A DNA stretch of 62,295 bases from Boothiomyces macroporosus (lineage: Eukaryota; Chytridiomycota; Chytridiomycetes; Rhizophydiales; Terramycetaceae), in contig JADGKB010000086.1 in the NCBI GenBank assembly GCA_027604185.1, positions 1-62,295 of the forward strand, given 5' to 3'. Below the pieces are notes generated by a model. It saw only the letters and a program-made list of their open reading frames with translations. It was not told the origin of the DNA and did not search any database. How positions within the stretch are numbered: the stretch's first letter is position 1; each line of letters begins with the position of its first letter. The position numbers and the translations under genes were made by a program. This document shows, piece after piece, positions 1 through 9,983 of the stretch.

Positions 1-163
1 CCCTCAACTCGCCCTGCTTTACTGCTAAATGGCAAATACTGGCCCACAAACTCCTACAAACACTCCCAAACAACCCCTACAAACACACGCGAAACCTCCC
101 CCAAACTCCCAACAACAACCCCCCAACACACTAAAAAGCACCCTCAACTCAACTCCCCCCGGA

Positions 164-505
164 ATTAAATCAAAGAAAAGAGGCTTAATCTCAGCAGATC
201 GTAACAACAAGGCTACTCTACTGCTTACAATACCTCCTTCTATCCAAGTCGTATGCTCAAGATTTCTCCTCTTCAATATATCGCTTGCTATCATCGGCCC
301 CTGCACAGCGCTTCCGCCTGCAGTCAGCGCCAACTATGATGCTCGGTCCGGAGACCTATTCGTAATCTATACACAGAAGAGGGCAGTATCGTCGCTTTCT
401 AGCATGGATTCCGACTTAGAGGCGTTCAGCCGTAATCCTACGCATGGTAGCTTCGCGGCACTAGCTTTTCAACTAACCGCAAAGCCAGAAAGCACCAACT
501 TCAAG
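164..505 (-). rRNA. 3'-terminal fragment of large-subunit (28S) rRNA
   Basis: Read on the minus strand, this stretch matches the conserved 3' end of fungal LSU rRNA: GCCGCGAAGCTACCAT, then CTGAACGCCTCTAAGTC and GAATCCATGCTAGAA, and finally GTAGAGTAGCCTTGTTGTT with GATCTGCTGAGATTAAGCC just before the expected terminus near 164. The resemblance fades upstream of about position 500, and the almost invariant sarcin-ricin loop (AGTACGAGAGGA) is not found where it should be. Only about 340 nt of a roughly 3.3-kb gene is therefore present. It is either a truncated rDNA copy or the edge of an rDNA unit that was rearranged. The C-rich sequence at 1-160 could be spacer. The 172-residue open frame on the opposite strand (29-547) is the familiar antisense rRNA artefact. 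Confidence 0.8.
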
Positions 506-1147
506 CTTTTCAACAAGAGTTGGACTCTTCTGGAGAGGAGCACATAGCAAGCTTTGCAACAGGCTATAGTTCGACTCTCAGTATAGACCACACATCAATG
601 CAAACTGGAAATCTTTGCATACAACCTTGAAGGGGTTGTAGAGTTGCACCTCAGAATGTCTTTTTTCGTTCCCTCACTATACGTTTTTACCATTTTTGCG
701 TGGCAGTTCTTTTTTTGACATTTTTTTGCCCATTTTCAAGTTGAGACTTTGGTGTAGTGAAATGACCAGGTGTGTTTACCTAATCCAAGCCTAATACTTC
801 AAATTGATATCGTTGAACTTGATTTTCTATCTCAGTTATATATCTGGAGCTAGTTTTACAAGATAAAGCCAATTTGGTTCGTTTTTCCCTTTGTCCAGTA
901 AACCTCTAGCGAAATTTTTTTTACTTGGGTTTTGAAAGAATATCTATGGAAATTTGTCTGGCAGTCCTTTTTAAAGGGCTTTTTTTGCCCAACCAAATCA
1001 ACCAAGGAAATGCTGCTCAAGAAGGCAATATTGACACCACAAACATACAATGGATATAGCTGATAACCATTTTCTCACTTTGGTACAATGTAGATCAATG
1101 ATTCTAGTTGAGGGTGGTTTTACTCAAATGGAATTACTCAAAAAGGT
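506..1147. other. Intergenic stretch between rRNA fragment and RSC1/2-like gene
   Basis: No gene that I can support. It is T-rich on the plus strand and holds one open frame on the minus strand (856-1050, 64 residues) with no recognisable family and no splice continuation. It may be decayed rDNA-associated spacer or the 3' flank of the RSC1/2-like gene. Confidence 0.4.
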
Positions 1148-2758
1148 TTATTTATGAATAGCCTGTTTCAATTTCACGGCATCTTTGAATAACGCATCTC
1201 CAAACCCAGCAAGTACATTTTCCAAGGCATCCAGCTGCTCTTCTCTAGGAATACTTTCTTTCATTTGTACTTCTGGAACTATTACTTTTGGTACAACTTT
1301 TGCAACAACAGTCTTTTTCTTTTTTGCCATATGCAAGAGATACTCCAAAGAGTGTCTAGTGGCATTTCTTTTTACTACATTTACTGGTGGTGTAGGGTAC
1401 CATTTGCCTTCCATTGGCCCTTTAATTGGAACGTGGTATTGTGGTCTTTGGTTTTGCAACTATATTAATATAATGTACTTTTTGCAACTGATCTCTAGTG
1501 AATTTGGGTGCATTGTCTTCATCTCTCCTCCTCTTGGGTTCAGGCTGGACATGCTCCTGACCAAGAGCCGCTCTAGTAGGCACAATAGGCGTAGGATATA
1601 ATTCCAAATCCAATTCGACATTCTTTACTTTTTCAGGTAAACATTGGACCCAATTCTTGATTTTTGACACTGTTTTGGCATTCTCGTTGTATCTCGACTC
1701 GCATACATATACCTACATTACCATCAATTACATCTTTCTTGTCGAATCCTTTGACGGTTCCTTTTACGTAGTCGCGATAGAATAAAACAATACATTTGCC
1801 CAATATCTCTGAATCTTCATATCTTTCCAAGTGGTTTGTTTTAAATACTTCTTGCAACATGAATTTCGTGTTTTGTTTGGCAACAATCTGATTTGGCCTC
1901 AAGAACCAGCAAACATTTAGTCCTTGCTTTTCGCTCTTTTCGTCTTTTCTATATTAGTAAAAGTTACTCTTGCCAACATGAAAATACTTGGCCAATAGTT
2001 GGCTGAGAGTCATCCTCTGGGTTCTTTATGTAAACAAAATCCCCAATCTTGTAACTGGTTTTTCCAATAGTAATTTCTTCCAAATCATCACCTGATATTA
2101 GCATCAAATACCCTGATCAAGTACAACTTCATCATTGATCTCTTGCAACATCGTTTGCAGCTCTTTAGCAGCTTTGTGGTTTTCGGTATCGCTACCATAT
2201 ATTTCGCAAGTGTTGGAAATTAGTAGTTGAATGTCCTGTTCAAACTCTGCCAATGTAGTATATTCTTGATTCCCATGCTTTTCTCTAATCATTGACAGCG
2301 ATATTGGGGTTTCTACTTTGTCTTCTGGCAAGTCATCCAAAATTTCATAGGAATCACTATATTACAACAAAGTACCATTTGTTCATGAAATTATCAATTT
2401 GCTGATAAATCTCTTTCATTTGCTTGTACTTTTCCAAGTACTCTTCATATACTCCCAATATTAACTGGGCTTCTTTAAAAACTGCAGATCGACGAGAATT
2501 GAAATTGCTGGCATTTTCAACTATTGTCGCAAGTTCTTTTTTCAGATCCACTGGTTTATTCTGCATAGGACCTAGTTTATCCTTGATTGTAGTAAATGAA
2601 ACCGGATTTGTAATCATTTTGTAGTATTCCTTGTTCTCCTTTGAAGGCAGATGAATGAAATTCTCAAACAACAGTTTCCCGCTATTGTTATTTCTCTGTT
2701 ACTTTTTATCTACATGCTTTTCAAGTGATTCCAAGATCCACTCTTGCTGAGATTTCAT
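1148..2758 (-). CDS. RSC1: RSC1/RSC2-like chromatin remodelling subunit (two bromodomains plus BAH)
   Basis: Seven exons joined by introns of 21, 19, 20, 19, 19 and 19 nt give a 497-residue protein. Two bromodomains come first: residues about 20-120 (LFENFIHLPSKENKEYYKMI) and about 125-205 (CDSYEILDDLPEDKVETPIS). A BAH domain follows at about 215-330 (YKIGDFVYIKNPEDDSQPTI, CWFLRPNQ, VYVCESRYNENA). The tail is basic (KRRRDED and later KKKK). In yeast, Rsc1 and Rsc2 are paralogous subunits of the RSC SWI/SNF remodeller that bind acetylated and nucleosomal histones. This copy is shorter than the yeast proteins (about 900 residues), and I see no AT hook between the bromodomains and the BAH domain. 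RSC1 versus RSC2 cannot be decided. The start was chosen because MKSQQEWILESLEKHV leads straight into the first bromodomain. Confidence 0.88.
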
Positions 2759-2833
2759 TTTGAAAATCAGAAAATTTTTAAAATATTTTCGGAGTTGTTG
2801 GGGTTAGAATGATTAAAAAGAGATTGAATTTAT

Positions 2834-3682
2834 TTACGAGAGATCCATATCTTCAACTACTACCAAATCTCTGACCTTACTAGTCAAAATTTCTACATTA
2901 GTAACAGTTACTTGTGGTTCCTTTAGGATATTTGTAGCTGTTTTCCTTTTGTCCTCTTTCGTTTGGCTTGCCATAGTTGCGCAAGTATTCTACTCCGTCC
3001 TTGGTAATGACAGTAACATCAACGTTGCTACCAGATCCCAAGTCATTGAAAATACCCGCTTCAATAGCGTCTTGCACTAGCTTGATGGCCTGTTCTTTCT
3101 ATATTAATATCTCTTACCTCCATATCTTTTTTCCATCCATTTTCAAATATAGCCATGGCCGCTAATGAACCTGAGCCCATAGTTACGTATGGTAATTTAT
3201 CTGTAGATCCGTGAGGTGCAATGGTGTATAACTGCGGTCCATTCAAGTCATATCCTCCAAGTACCAGTGCAGCACCAATATGACCTTGATATTTGAACAG
3301 CATTTGTTTCAACATTGTCATTGCAGTAACTACACGTGCTTGCCTTCCAGTTTGTAATCGATGGAGTTCAAGTTTTGATGAAATCAAATTGGTAGAGAAT
3401 TCAGTATCTGCAGCAGTACCAGCACCACAACAGTACATGTTTGGTGCGAGATAATGGATCTTTTCACAGTTTTTATCAGCGACAATTGGACCTTCTGTTG
3501 CTCTAGTATCTGCCCCCAATACGATCCCATCCTTGTAAATTAATCCGACAATTGTAGTTCCGGTGCTGGTTGCTTTTGGTGGTTTGTGTCCCCGTTGCTC
3601 TAATTGAATATTTCTTGTTAACTAGTCTGTACCTGGTGTGGTTCTCGAACGAAAATCCTCCTTTTTCAAGATTGGCTGGCAT
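2834..3682 (-). CDS. PUP1: 20S proteasome beta-2 (beta type-7) subunit, trypsin-like
   Basis: Three 19-nt introns are removed to give 263 residues. After a propeptide ([17 protein letters not shown] and on) comes the mature N terminus [20 protein letters not shown], which starts with the catalytic threonine in the context [26 protein letters not shown] and GSGSLAAMA are further beta-subunit signatures. The C-terminal extension ([19 protein letters not shown]) is the arm by which beta-2 wraps beta-3. The last intron could be mistaken for coding sequence, since it is open in one frame, but removing it restores YPKGTTKILTSKV, matching the family. An upstream in-frame methionine exists, but the chosen one gives the normal propeptide length. 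A 22-bp tandem repeat sits just upstream. Confidence 0.93.
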
Positions 3683-3750
3683 ATTTTGACAAGGGTAAAA
3701 AACCCATTTTTTGCACTGCTTTTTTACTACGCAGTAATTTGCATTCACAC

Positions 3751-3922
3751 CACTGTAACAAAGTATCAGAATCACTGTAACAGAGTATCAGAATCACTGT
3801 AACAGAGTATCAGAATCACTGTAGCAGGGTATCAGAATCACTGTAGCAGGGTATCAGAATCACTGTAACAGGGTTATCTGTCAGACTCGATATAACAGAG
3901 TAATCTGTCAGACTCAATGTAA
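3751..3922. repeat. 22-bp tandem repeat upstream of the proteasome gene
   Basis: Five consecutive 22-bp units of the form CACTGTARCARRGTATCAGAAT run from 3751 to 3860, and a sixth begins at 3861 and decays. A related pair of TCTGTCAGACTC-type units follows to about 3922. There is no spacer between units, so this is a minisatellite and not a CRISPR array. It lies 70-240 bp upstream of the PUP1 start codon. Confidence 0.85.
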
Positions 3923-4007
3923 GCATGCACACCTGGTAGATCACCACAAAAATAAAAGTACAGTGCTGTAACTCTGAAAAAAGGCAAATAATAGAGCAAT
4001 TGGTTTA

Positions 4008-4626
4008 TTAAATCAAATGCTTCTTTTTAAAGTAAGAGTGCAGGTACCATATTTGCCATCCACCGACAACAACCAAAACCAAAAAAGTCATTGAACTGAA
4101 ATTGAACACACGCTCTTTGGTTTGCTCATTAATCAAATTCAATTTCGTATCTTCCTGCTCATAGGTATTCATTTCCACCAAACTATCTGTAATTACTTGT
4201 TGCAACCAAGAAAGCTCCCTGTCGTATTCGCTGAATTTCCCCTTGAATTCATTATCGTTCTGTTGGTGAGACGTTTCTACATGTAAAAATACTGGTCGCT
4301 TTACTTCATTGTAACCTGGTTAGTAATAGATTACTGTTTGTTGAAATTGCAGTAAAGCAATACTTGACATTCGCATCTACATGTGTAGTAAAGGAAAACT
4401 TTTGGTTTCCATATAAATTGTTTTTACTGTAGTGCTTGTTCATTAGCTGCGTGCTGTCGGTAATCAAGAAATCTACTTGCAAGCCATCTCTGTTTGGACA
4501 GTCGACTTGGCCTTTGACGAGTGTATCTTTGGGAATAAACTGCTCAAAGCAGCGGGTTTGCTGATCCCTTGGGCTGGTCAATTCGAATCTGAGACCTGCT
4601 ATTGCTTGTATCAACAAAAAGAGCAT
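4008..4626 (-). CDS. p24/EMP24/TMED family cargo receptor
   Basis: One 19-nt intron gives 199 residues. The order is signal peptide (MLFLLIQAIAGLRFEL), GOLD domain with the usual cysteine pair (TRCFEQFIPKDTLVKG and VKYCFTAIS), coiled-coil (QQVITDSLVEMNTYEQ), single transmembrane segment (MTFLVLVVVGGWQIWYLHSY) and short cytosolic tail FKKKHLI. p24 proteins cycle between ER and Golgi in COPII and COPI vesicles and help load GPI-anchored cargo. The tail has a phenylalanine and lysines but no exact terminal KK, so retrieval may rely on a partner subunit. I cannot place it in the alpha, beta, gamma or delta subfamily with certainty. Confidence 0.9.
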
Positions 4627-4675
4627 GATTGGATTTTGAAAAAAAGCAAAATTTTAAATTGAAAATATTATATAT

Positions 4676-5283
4676 TTATCTTCTTGAACGCTCTCTGCGA
4701 GGAGAACGACGTGGACTGCGACTACGGCTGCGACTGTATCTCCTTGGAGAGTATCTTCTTGGGCTATATCTCCTTGGAGAGTATCTTCTAGGACTGTATC
4801 TACGAGGGCTACGGCGAGTTCGTTGGCCCATGTACTGTCCAGGAGTACGTTCATGTCCGCCTTTTGTAATTGAATAGTCCACTCTGATGTTGCGCTCGTT
4901 TATTTCCTGTGTTAAATACTTCTACTTTGCCATCAAGAGCCTCTTTCGCTTTAGTAGCTTCCTCTACATTCTCAAATGTAATGAAACCAAACCCTCTTGA
5001 TCTGTTGCTCTAAATTAAAATCAAATACTCGTTGATCATGGACAATCAAGCACTTTTCAATTTTCCCATACTCTTGGAATAATTCCTTCAAGTCTTCTTC
5101 CTTTGTGTAAATGGAGAGACCAAATACACCCAGGACGTTGGAAGGCTCGGCTTGTTGCTTATTAATAATAGGATACTTGACGTTTTGCCGGTCTGGTTAA
5201 TGCTGACTTACCTTCTAGGAGATCTTGACCTTGATCTGGAATATCTGGGTTAGATTTTACTTTTACTTTTCCTCTCGCATCAT
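4676..5283 (-). CDS. Tra2-like SR splicing regulator (RRM plus RS repeats)
   Basis: Introns of 22, 19, 19, 19 and 19 nt give 169 residues. A short RS stretch (RSRSRSPRRP) comes first. One RRM follows with RNP2 (VLGVFGLSIYT) and RNP1 (SRGFGFITFENV). The tail then repeats RRYSP five times and ends in SPRRSPRRERSRR. RS-RRM-RS is the layout of transformer-2 (SRSF10 is RRM-RS). These proteins bind exonic purine-rich enhancers and recruit the spliceosome. The start MMREEK is supported by the first intron, which is needed to reach the RS frame. The start codon lies 29 bp from that of the divergent SR140-like gene, so the two share a promoter. Confidence 0.85.
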
Positions 5284-5312
5284 TACTAATTGGAAAAAAA
5301 AAGATTTTTTGA
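5284..5312. promoter_or_regulatory. 29-bp bidirectional start-to-start interval (Tra2-like / SR140-like)
   Basis: Only 29 bp, including a run of nine A, separates two divergent start codons. Both products are splicing-type proteins. Promoter elements must overlap one or both transcribed regions, or transcripts must have nearly no 5' leader. Confidence 0.6.
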
Positions 5313-6734
5313 ATGCAGCGAGTAAAACTGTTCAAGAGTATCCCTTCACATACAGCATCCGATAAAATGCAGAACGAGTATTTAGAGTTCCTCAAGTGGA
5401 AGGAGCACTGTAATCCAACAGATACCTGGTCCACTCTTCCTTTCAGATATACCAAGGATGGCCCTCTAATTATACCGCCAAGATTACCCTTTAAAGAGCA
5501 TTCAGAGGAATATTCGTCCTCTGACTTTGATTCCTCAGATAACGAGAAGCCGGAATTCTCTGCAATCAAACAAAGGAAATTACGATCTCTTATTAGTGGA
5601 TTAAAAGATAGAAAGACGATTAATAGAGCAATGTGCTTTTGTATCAGATATGGGAATAGTGCTTCTGATATTGTAGATGTGCTTGTGTCTTCTATCATGG
5701 CTGATGATTATGAAAAACGAATAGTTCGTATATATTTATTAAATGACATCCTGTTTAATAGTAAATCCAGGTATCCGGATGCATGGAGATATAGATCTGT
5801 CATAGAGAGCAATCTGAAAGAATTGTTTGAATATTTTTACACTGTTCATTCAAATATCAGTGGAAGATTAAAAGCGGAGCAATGGAGGCGGTTGATTACA
5901 GGCATGCTTAATGTCTGGCAAACATGGGATATTTATTCTGATGAATTTATACAGGAATTACGCGACATATTTAATGGTTTGAAAGACAAGGAAGCTGATA
6001 TACTCGCAGAATCTAAAGAAACAAAGATGGCTGACAATCGAAATGAAAACATTGTTAATCAGAGTAAATTCAAGCCAATTTCTACTAGTTCAATCACTCC
6101 ACAAGCTGTCAAAAAACCAAAGATTGGTTTTCAGCTAAAGAAAACAGTTGCTAAAAAAGTAATGCCGATGCTTAAAAATTCATTTAAACCCATTGAATCT
6201 GTGGATCTGGATAGTGTTATTCCAGAACAGATTCAGCCCAAGATAGAGCAAGTTCCAGTATTTGAACCGAAAAAGTTTGAAGGAATGTTTGACAAGAGCC
6301 TTGTTGATATTGAAATTGAAACAGATCCAGATCTGGATGGTATACCTCTTGAAGAGTTTATTCCTCCACCACATCCATCTTTAGATCCAAGTATGACAAA
6401 GCCTCCTCCTCATTCATCTCTATTGCGAAATGTTGAACAAGACTTTAACCCGCCAACTCTTCACCCATCAATAAGCAACGTAAAACCACCACCGCCTTCA
6501 ACTCCTCATCCATCGCTTGTTACTACAAAGCCTCCACCGCCAAAAGTCCCACACCCTTCTGCTACTAACCTCAACAAAATACCGCCCCCACCTTCAACTC
6601 CACATCCGTCGCTCTTATTAAACTCTAAAAAAGACATTAAACACACATTAGATCCATCAAGACAAAAAACTCAACCTGCTAATACCAGATCAAGTAATAC
6701 AGATGATGAAGAGATTGAAGATATATTTGCATAG
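5313..6734 (+). CDS. SR140/U2SURP-like protein with CID and proline-rich tail, no RRM
   Basis: A single exon of 473 residues. Residues about 20-65 (QNEYLEFLKWKEHC to DGPLIIPPRLPF) resemble the segment that follows the SURP module of SR140. Residues about 90-225 form a CID domain (KTINRAMCFCIRYGNSASDI, KRIVRIYLLNDILFNSKSRY, WRRLITGMLNVWQTWDIY), which in this family binds the RNA polymerase II C-terminal domain or snRNP partners. From about residue 350 a Pro-rich tail carries six loose copies of a PPPP..HPSL motif. Human U2SURP begins with an RRM and a SURP domain; neither is intact here. The tail could bind WW, SH3 or GYF domains. The gene has no introns, unlike most of its neighbours. Confidence 0.78.
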   Translation: MQRVKLFKSIPSHTASDKMQNEYLEFLKWKEHCNPTDTWSTLPFRYTKDGPLIIPPRLPFKEHSEEYSSSDFDSSDNEKPEFSAIKQRKLRSLISGLKDRKTINRAMCFCIRYGNSASDIVDVLVSSIMADDYEKRIVRIYLLNDILFNSKSRYPDAWRYRSVIESNLKELFEYFYTVHSNISGRLKAEQWRRLITGMLNVWQTWDIYSDEFIQELRDIFNGLKDKEADILAESKETKMADNRNENIVNQSKFKPISTSSITPQAVKKPKIGFQLKKTVAKKVMPMLKNSFKPIESVDLDSVIPEQIQPKIEQVPVFEPKKFEGMFDKSLVDIEIETDPDLDGIPLEEFIPPPHPSLDPSMTKPPPHSSLLRNVEQDFNPPTLHPSISNVKPPPPSTPHPSLVTTKPPPPKVPHPSATNLNKIPPPPSTPHPSLLLNSKKDIKHTLDPSRQKTQPANTRSSNTDDEEIEDIFA

Positions 6735-6753
6735 CCAATCTACAAATAAATGT

Positions 6754-7033
6754 TTATTCCATTTCTTGATCCTGTTGCTCCTCCTCGATTTGTCTCACAT
6801 AAAGTATATTATTGCACCTAATTAATACTTCTCCCAACACACCAGTTGGAGCTCCGTCAACGTACTCTTCTGTATGGTTCAACTACATTAGTGTTTCCTA
6901 CCTGCATGTTCATGTACGAGTCGATAGAGACTAGGGTTCCTTTGTATTCCATTCCCCATTTGAGCTTTACTAGTACTGGTTTTCCTGTTAGTTCAGTCAA
7001 GAATGGTTTTGGATTTACAGGGACAAACGACAT
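6754..7033 (-). CDS. SMX3: Sm core protein F of spliceosomal snRNPs
   Basis: One 19-nt intron gives 86 residues, the normal size. The Sm1 motif is [20 protein letters not shown] followed by YMNMQL, and Sm2 is [14 protein letters not shown]. The N terminus [12 protein letters not shown] is characteristic of SmF. It forms part of the heptameric ring on U1, U2, U4 and U5 snRNA. The gene lies only 32 bp downstream of the SAC1 stop codon on the same strand. SmF needs its own 19-nt intron removed to be made. Confidence 0.93.
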
Positions 7034-7065
7034 TTTAGATCAAAAAAAATATTCAAATTTTTTTA

Positions 7066-8984
7066 CTAGAGTTGTTTAAGAGTATTTTGCCATTGATCGA
7101 CGGCAGAGTATTCTCGCTTCACTTTGGGCTTGATTAGCTGCGGAAGTGAGACGAGGTCGTGCTGGTGGTCATTGAGCAGTCTGCTGCACATATAAATAGC
7201 TCCGACTGCCAAGACGAATCGTATCAGGAATTGATAGAATGCTAAGTCAAAAAACGAATACTCTGAGACTGTAGTGTGAATATTATCGTAATAAGTGTTA
7301 CCAGCAGTCCAAAGAACACTGTATACAGAGTATCCTGAGGTTTCTTTATGAATGGTGACGTTTGTTCGATAGAATAAATACCAAGAATCAAGTCAAACCC
7401 ATCTTGTCTAAATCCATCCAAATAATGGTTCTTGACATATCTCGTGATTGAAATACCAACATCTTGCACCACACCTGTGTTAGGAAAACAAACCTAATGG
7501 AGTGCGCTTGCCAGTTCTAGTATAGTCCGTCTTTAGAGCACCTGTTCCAGAGTATTGAGTGCTAATAGCGTCAGCGTTATCGGACCAAACTAAATGAAAT
7601 GTCTATTACCATTCTGAAACTTTTTGTAAAACTCTAGAGTTTCTAGTCCATCTATATCTGATAATACCCCTTCTTCGCGCAACTGAATTTCCAGCATTCT
7701 CTTGGCAAGGATACTTTGAACCACATTAGTTCTATCGAGGCAATCAATACAATTCGTCCTTGTAGTTGACAGTTGACGAGAGACTTTATCTCCAACTATT
7801 TTACAGTACGATTGCGTAATCAGGTCTTGTTCTATTGATTGAATCAGCTTTGAAATATTGTGCCATTGCATTTTCCTGCATTCGTGATGGAAATCAAAAT
7901 GAATGTATTTTAATCTCTCATCGTTCATCAAGAATGCTTGTCTTTCAAACTCGTCTCCTAAAGGTTTTTCATAGCCATCCTTGTTGATCAAATTAATAGC
8001 TATTTGAGGGCCATACTGTTGAAATAGCTTGTTAAAGTGCTGTCTAAACAGATTTTCCTAATATCAATTAAAATTACAGTTTCAGATCTATTATCAAGGA
8101 CTAGCTTTGGCTTGTATTTTAAACCAACCTCTTGCCTCCAGAAAAGAGGTATCGAGCCTCTAGTTTGAACATACGATCTGATTGCATCTCTAGTTACCAA
8201 TATTTGCTCAGTTTCAACAAAATTAGCAACATTCGCTTGTTCATCTATCCCTCTACAGTGGTATCGCGCGCCAGACCGATATTTATTTCTTCTCGATATC
8301 AAAATATACGTAAAATTGAGTTCAGATATATGGCAAAACCCGCAAATAACAGGCAATATGAACCTGGAGAGCTAAATTAAACATAAAGTACATTTTGATC
8401 CGGCTCGTGCTCTGTCAACTCTATCAATTGTGTTTGCAGATACCTGTTCCAATAAAATCTGTCATCCGCCTGTTGCCATAACGGAGCGCTCTTGTTTACG
8501 TATAATCCAGACTGAACGCTTCTAGTGATATCTTTGGTATAAGAAAAGTAGTAATCCAGTTCCATCAATTTATGTACCATTTCCAAGTACTTTGCATCGT
8601 CTTGTTTTTGACTCTCTGTGATATTGTAATTCCTGTTGATTGGTAGTAATTCTACTCCTTGGATTTTGAATATTTCATGCTCCTGGTAATTTCCTATTTT
8701 TGTTTTCCCAGTGATGATGATTAAATGATTTCCTTTGTTATTATTGATTACCTCCGTGCAAATGAATTATTCCTAGAATACCATGGCATAATACTCGTTC
8801 TTCCTGGCCCAGAGTTGCTGACGGTGGGGCTGGTTAGTGAAAGGATACCATTCAAAGATACATTCCCGTCGTTCCTCCGTATAACCAGCGATTCCCTTTG
8901 CAATGACGCATCCGCTGTCGTGGGTTCAAATGTGTAAGAGTATTGAGACTTGAACAGATGCAGAGAGTTGTAGCAGAATGACAT
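7066..8984 (-). CDS. SAC1: SAC1-like phosphoinositide phosphatase
   Basis: Seven introns (19, 19, 20, 20, 20, 19, 20 nt) give 593 residues, close to the usual 600-620. The N-terminal Sac domain shows [20 protein letters not shown] and [20 protein letters not shown]. The catalytic CX5R motif is in [32 protein letters not shown] is the expected post-catalytic block. Two C-terminal membrane segments ([17 protein letters not shown] and [15 protein letters not shown]) anchor it to the ER/Golgi, where the family dephosphorylates PI4P and controls lipid exchange. The last intron sits between the two membrane segments and has a TTGAC-type branch site, so it is the least certain junction. A 68-residue open frame (9000-9206) lies just upstream on the same strand. 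Confidence 0.93.
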
Positions 8985-8999
8985 TGAAAAAAGTAATTT

Positions 9000-9206
9000 T
9001 CAGTGACAAGAAAATTGGAAACCATCACGCATCACTTGTAATAGTCGCATAAAACTGTCAAGCTCATGCTTAATGTTGCTGATAGCTATCGTTCCTAGTG
9101 TGCAGTCGAACGATGCTATATCATGCAGGACGTGCTGTAACGAGCGGGTACTGGAGATTTTATCGTATTCGCTTTGGTATAGATTGAATGAATGCCGATA
9201 TCCCAT
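9000..9206 (-). CDS. Small open frame just upstream of SAC1, unidentified
   Basis: A 68-residue frame beginning MGYRHSFNLYQSEYDKISS and ending RDGFQFSCH, with a start codon and no intron. The middle looks helical (LQHVLHDIASFDCTLGTIAI). It ends 15 bp before the SAC1 start codon on the same strand. I do not recognise a family. It may be a tiny gene, an upstream frame in the SAC1 leader, or chance. Confidence 0.25.
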   Translation of the reverse strand: MGYRHSFNLYQSEYDKISSTRSLQHVLHDIASFDCTLGTIAISNIKHELDSFMRLLQVMRDGFQFSCH

Positions 9207-9825
9207 TGGCGCGATATCTTGAAGACTCGAACAATAATTTCAAGCAGATAATGACAGGTCAACAAATTTGTTGAAAGATAGGAGAATACCAAAGAATCTC
9301 TTTCAAAAAAGAACTAAATGTAGAAATGGTTTATTTCTAGTTTTCATGGTAAGCTTGATGGCAGATTACGTACGTCAACTTGGCAGTTTGACTTGGAAAG
9401 TTAAAACTGAAATTTCCAACAGAAGAGTCTAGGTAGGTTTGGGAACTGGAGATTGAGTATTACCTTGGTTTTGCTTGCAGAAAACTCCTGCTAACCTATT
9501 CCGAATGGATAGTGCAATCCTTCGTGGCAACATGACACAGGCTTTGTGAATACTGTTGCAAAGATAGTGATCTGAATGATTTAAAAAATTTATTGAGTAT
9601 ATTTATGTCCAGGATCTTGGTATTTTTATTCATTATTGATGTGATGTATGAAATATTCCATGGATAGATTACAACATGACGATACTTTTCTATTGTCCTA
9701 ATCTGGTGGGACTGTACGACTGTGTACCAAAAAGCAGGTAACCTGTTGACAGAGTTGGTAATTGATATAGCGTATCAATCAAAAACTTGGTTGACATACT
9801 GCGATAGAGTGAGAATTGTGCTTCT

Positions 9826-9983
9826 TTATTTTGGGACACAGACATTGTGGGGACATTCATGGGTTCCAATATTCTGACAGAGAGTATCTTCAGGACATTC
9901 ATCACAAGGAAAGAGAGGAATTGAACACATTATGGGTTTGCAATTGCATTTGAAACTAGTGCAGTTAAGATTGACTTTAGCAT
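9826..9983 (-). pseudogene. Possible Cys-rich secreted mini-protein, frame disrupted or spliced
   Basis: On the minus strand a start at 9983 reads MLKSILTALVSNAIA, a good signal peptide, then stops. One frame over, the same region reads KCNCKPIMCSIPLFPCDECP then EDTLCQNIGTHECPHNVCVP, with nine Cys in about 40 residues. Removing a candidate 20-nt intron starting at the GTC after ATGCTAAA gives an uninterrupted 45-residue Cys-rich frame but loses the signal peptide. A single-base indel would join the signal peptide to the Cys-rich part. Either a decayed secreted peptide gene or a real mini-gene with an unusual GTC donor. Confidence 0.25.

Noticed and set aside
29..547. 172-residue plus-strand frame ending in NPTHGSFAALAFQLTAKPE
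   Set aside because: This reading comes from the antisense strand of the LSU rRNA 3' end; such frames are common artefacts.
2888..2906. Reading through the last PUP1 intron as coding (QVTVTNV)
   Set aside because: It needs a frame change just upstream; treating it as a 19-nt intron keeps the family end YPKGTT and the whole frame.
3751..3922. Direct repeats that might suggest a CRISPR array
   Set aside because: Units are contiguous with no unique spacers and the genome is eukaryotic.
4629..4877. Leu/Arg-rich plus frame (LLGEYLLGLYLLGEYL)
   Set aside because: It is the antisense of the RRYSP repeat of the SR protein.
5162..5698. 178-residue minus frame opposite the SR140-like gene
   Set aside because: It overlaps the real first exons of the Tra2-like gene in another frame and shows no family match.
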